DNA from: Christiangramia flava JLT2011
Lineage (GTDB): Bacteria; Bacteroidota; Bacteroidia; Flavobacteriales; Flavobacteriaceae
Direction of reading: 5' to 3'
DNA: 64,000 nt
NCBI RefSeq assembly: GCF_001951155.1
Contig: NZ_CP016359.1
Coordinates: 885,001-949,000, forward strand
This document shows positions 63,172 through 64,000 of the stretch, in pieces. The position numbers were made by a program, and so were the translations under genes. Numbering within the stretch: position 1 is the stretch's first letter; every line of letters begins with the position of its first letter. A model generated the notes under the pieces. The model saw nothing but the letters and a program-made list of their open reading frames with translations, was not told where the DNA came from and did no database searches.

Positions 63172-64000
63172 TTACATTGCCATGATCTTGCGTTTCTCCT
63201 CGTCGGCTCTTTCCAGATGCGGGTCTATGGTCAGTGCCTGATTGATATATTTCATCGCGTTGGCCTTATTTTCCTGAGCCCGTTGGATCTGCGCCAGGCG
63301 GTAATAGGCCCAGGCCGGCGACTTCAGATCCTGGTAGCCGTAGTTTTCAATATAATCTTTCAGAAGTGCCGTTGCCGCCTCTGGTTCCAGCTCATAAATT
63401 GCTGCTGCTTCGCCAATTTCATATTTCAGGTAATTCCGAACGATCAATTCCGGTTTTTTTATAGCAGTCCGTAATGCCTGTTGATATTTTAAAGAAGCCA
63501 ATTCGTCGTATTGATCTTCCCGATAAATAAAACCCTCAGCCATTAGTGCATCCAACTCATTAAGCCTTTCAAGATCAGCCACGTAACTTTCAGCAATGGT
63601 TTTACTCCCCCCGATAATCTCAGGAAGTTGAGCATACAACTCTACCAATGCTCTTCTCGCTTCCAGGTGCCCCGGATCCAGATCAGCTGCTTTTTTCAGG
63701 TGTTTTTTGATATCACCCAGAATCAATGCAGCCTCGAACTTGGAGCCATAGTAGGCTTTCATGCCAAGGGCGCCTCCCAGCTTAAAGTGATAATCGGCTG
63801 AATCTGGATATTCTTTGACAAGAGTCTTGTAATAGTCGATTCCGCGGTCCCATTCTTTGCGAAAACAGGCTATATCACCCAGGTATTCCCGGGCAACCGG
63901 GGAATCTTTATATGTGAGAAAGATCGTACGAGCCTCCTCAATTTTGTGATTTTTTAGTAATTCAACACCCTCATCCACACCTTGCTGAGCCATAAGTTGC
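63172..64000 (-). CDS. Exported TPR-repeat protein, 5' end cut by window
   Basis: At least 275 residues of a protein rich in helix-turn-helix repeats: the TPR-like stretches EYLGDIACFRKEWDRGIDYY, DYHFKLGGALGMKAYYG and YYRLAQIQRAQENKANAMKY, then INQALTIDPHLERADEEKR. At the window edge the frame stays open upstream of the ATG at 63993 and reads QLMAQQGVDEG, which looks like the end of a signal peptide cleaved at MA-QQ. The true start is therefore outside the window and the protein is probably periplasmic. Its partner is unknown; mpl follows with its own promoter. Confidence 0.8.
   Translation of the reverse strand, partial: QLMAQQGVDEGVELLKNHKIEEARTIFLTYKDSPVAREYLGDIACFRKEWDRGIDYYKTLVKEYPDSADYHFKLGGALGMKAYYGSKFEAALILGDIKKHLKKAADLDPGHLEARRALVELYAQLPEIIGGSKTIAESYVADLERLNELDALMAEGFIYREDQYDELASLKYQQALRTAIKKPELIVRNYLKYEIGEAAAIYELEPEAATALLKDYIENYGYQDLKSPAWAYYRLAQIQRAQENKANAMKYINQALTIDPHLERADEEKRKIMAM

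Overview
The window is about 64 kb of core chromosome from a bacterium of the phylum Bacteroidetes, almost certainly family Flavobacteriaceae. A Gramella/Christiangramia-like marine genus is my inference. The evidence is the gliding genes gldB and gldC, a SusC/SusD pair, promoters of the TTTG-N19-21-TAnnTTTG type, weak Shine-Dalgarno signals, and a ribosomal cluster without tuf that continues into carA and eno. I saw no rRNA or tRNA genes, insertion sequences, phage genes, restriction or defence genes, or CRISPR arrays.

Layout. 1-1,271: the start of the division and cell-wall cluster (mraZ, rsmH), with a tandem MraZ-type operator. 1,563-6,249: an alpha/beta hydrolase, engB, gldB-gldC with a small partner gene, nadE, and an orphan LuxR-type regulator. 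6,242-10,770: dnaG, then a sigma factor / membrane protein / outer-membrane protein operon. 10,902-22,387: rluF, a VOC / AI-2E-family / YkvA trio, folD, ffh, argS, and envelope or transport genes (MarC, SDR, BCCT). 22,404-28,853: two adjacent guanidino-group hydrolases (ADI-like and CtlX), gltA, glgA, eno. 29,052-48,142: one long leftward expression block, in transcription order rpsL-rpsG-fusA-rpsJ-rplC to rplO-secY-infA-rpmJ-rpsM-rpsK-rpsD-rpoA-rplQ, then carA and a small outer-membrane protein. 48,533-53,206: a SusC/SusD pair diverging from rpsL. 53,290-64,000: rlmB, rhomboid protease, rarA, a three-gene envelope cluster, a YjjG-type phosphatase, a polysaccharide-deacetylase-like protein, radC, mpl, and a truncated TPR protein.

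How the genes work together. Most of the window is growth machinery: ribosome, transcription, secretion (SecY, Ffh), replication (DnaG, RarA, RadC), cell division and murein recycling (MraZ, RsmH, EngB, Mpl), and central metabolism (GltA, Eno, CarA, NadE, FolD). Bacteroidetes-specific parts are GldB/GldC, SusC/D and several outer-membrane or periplasmic proteins of unknown role.

The best candidates for undescribed biology are modest. They are the sigma/anti-sigma-like/coiled-coil barrel operon (8.3-10.8 kb), a lipoprotein/DUF5723/acidic periplasmic protein operon (56.1-59.0 kb), a structured leader between rpsJ and rplC, and a possible two-step arginine-to-ornithine route. There is also a DnaG without zinc ligands and a response regulator with Glu at the phosphoacceptor position. 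I found no clear novel defence or mobile system. All calls come from reading the sequence; no database search was run.
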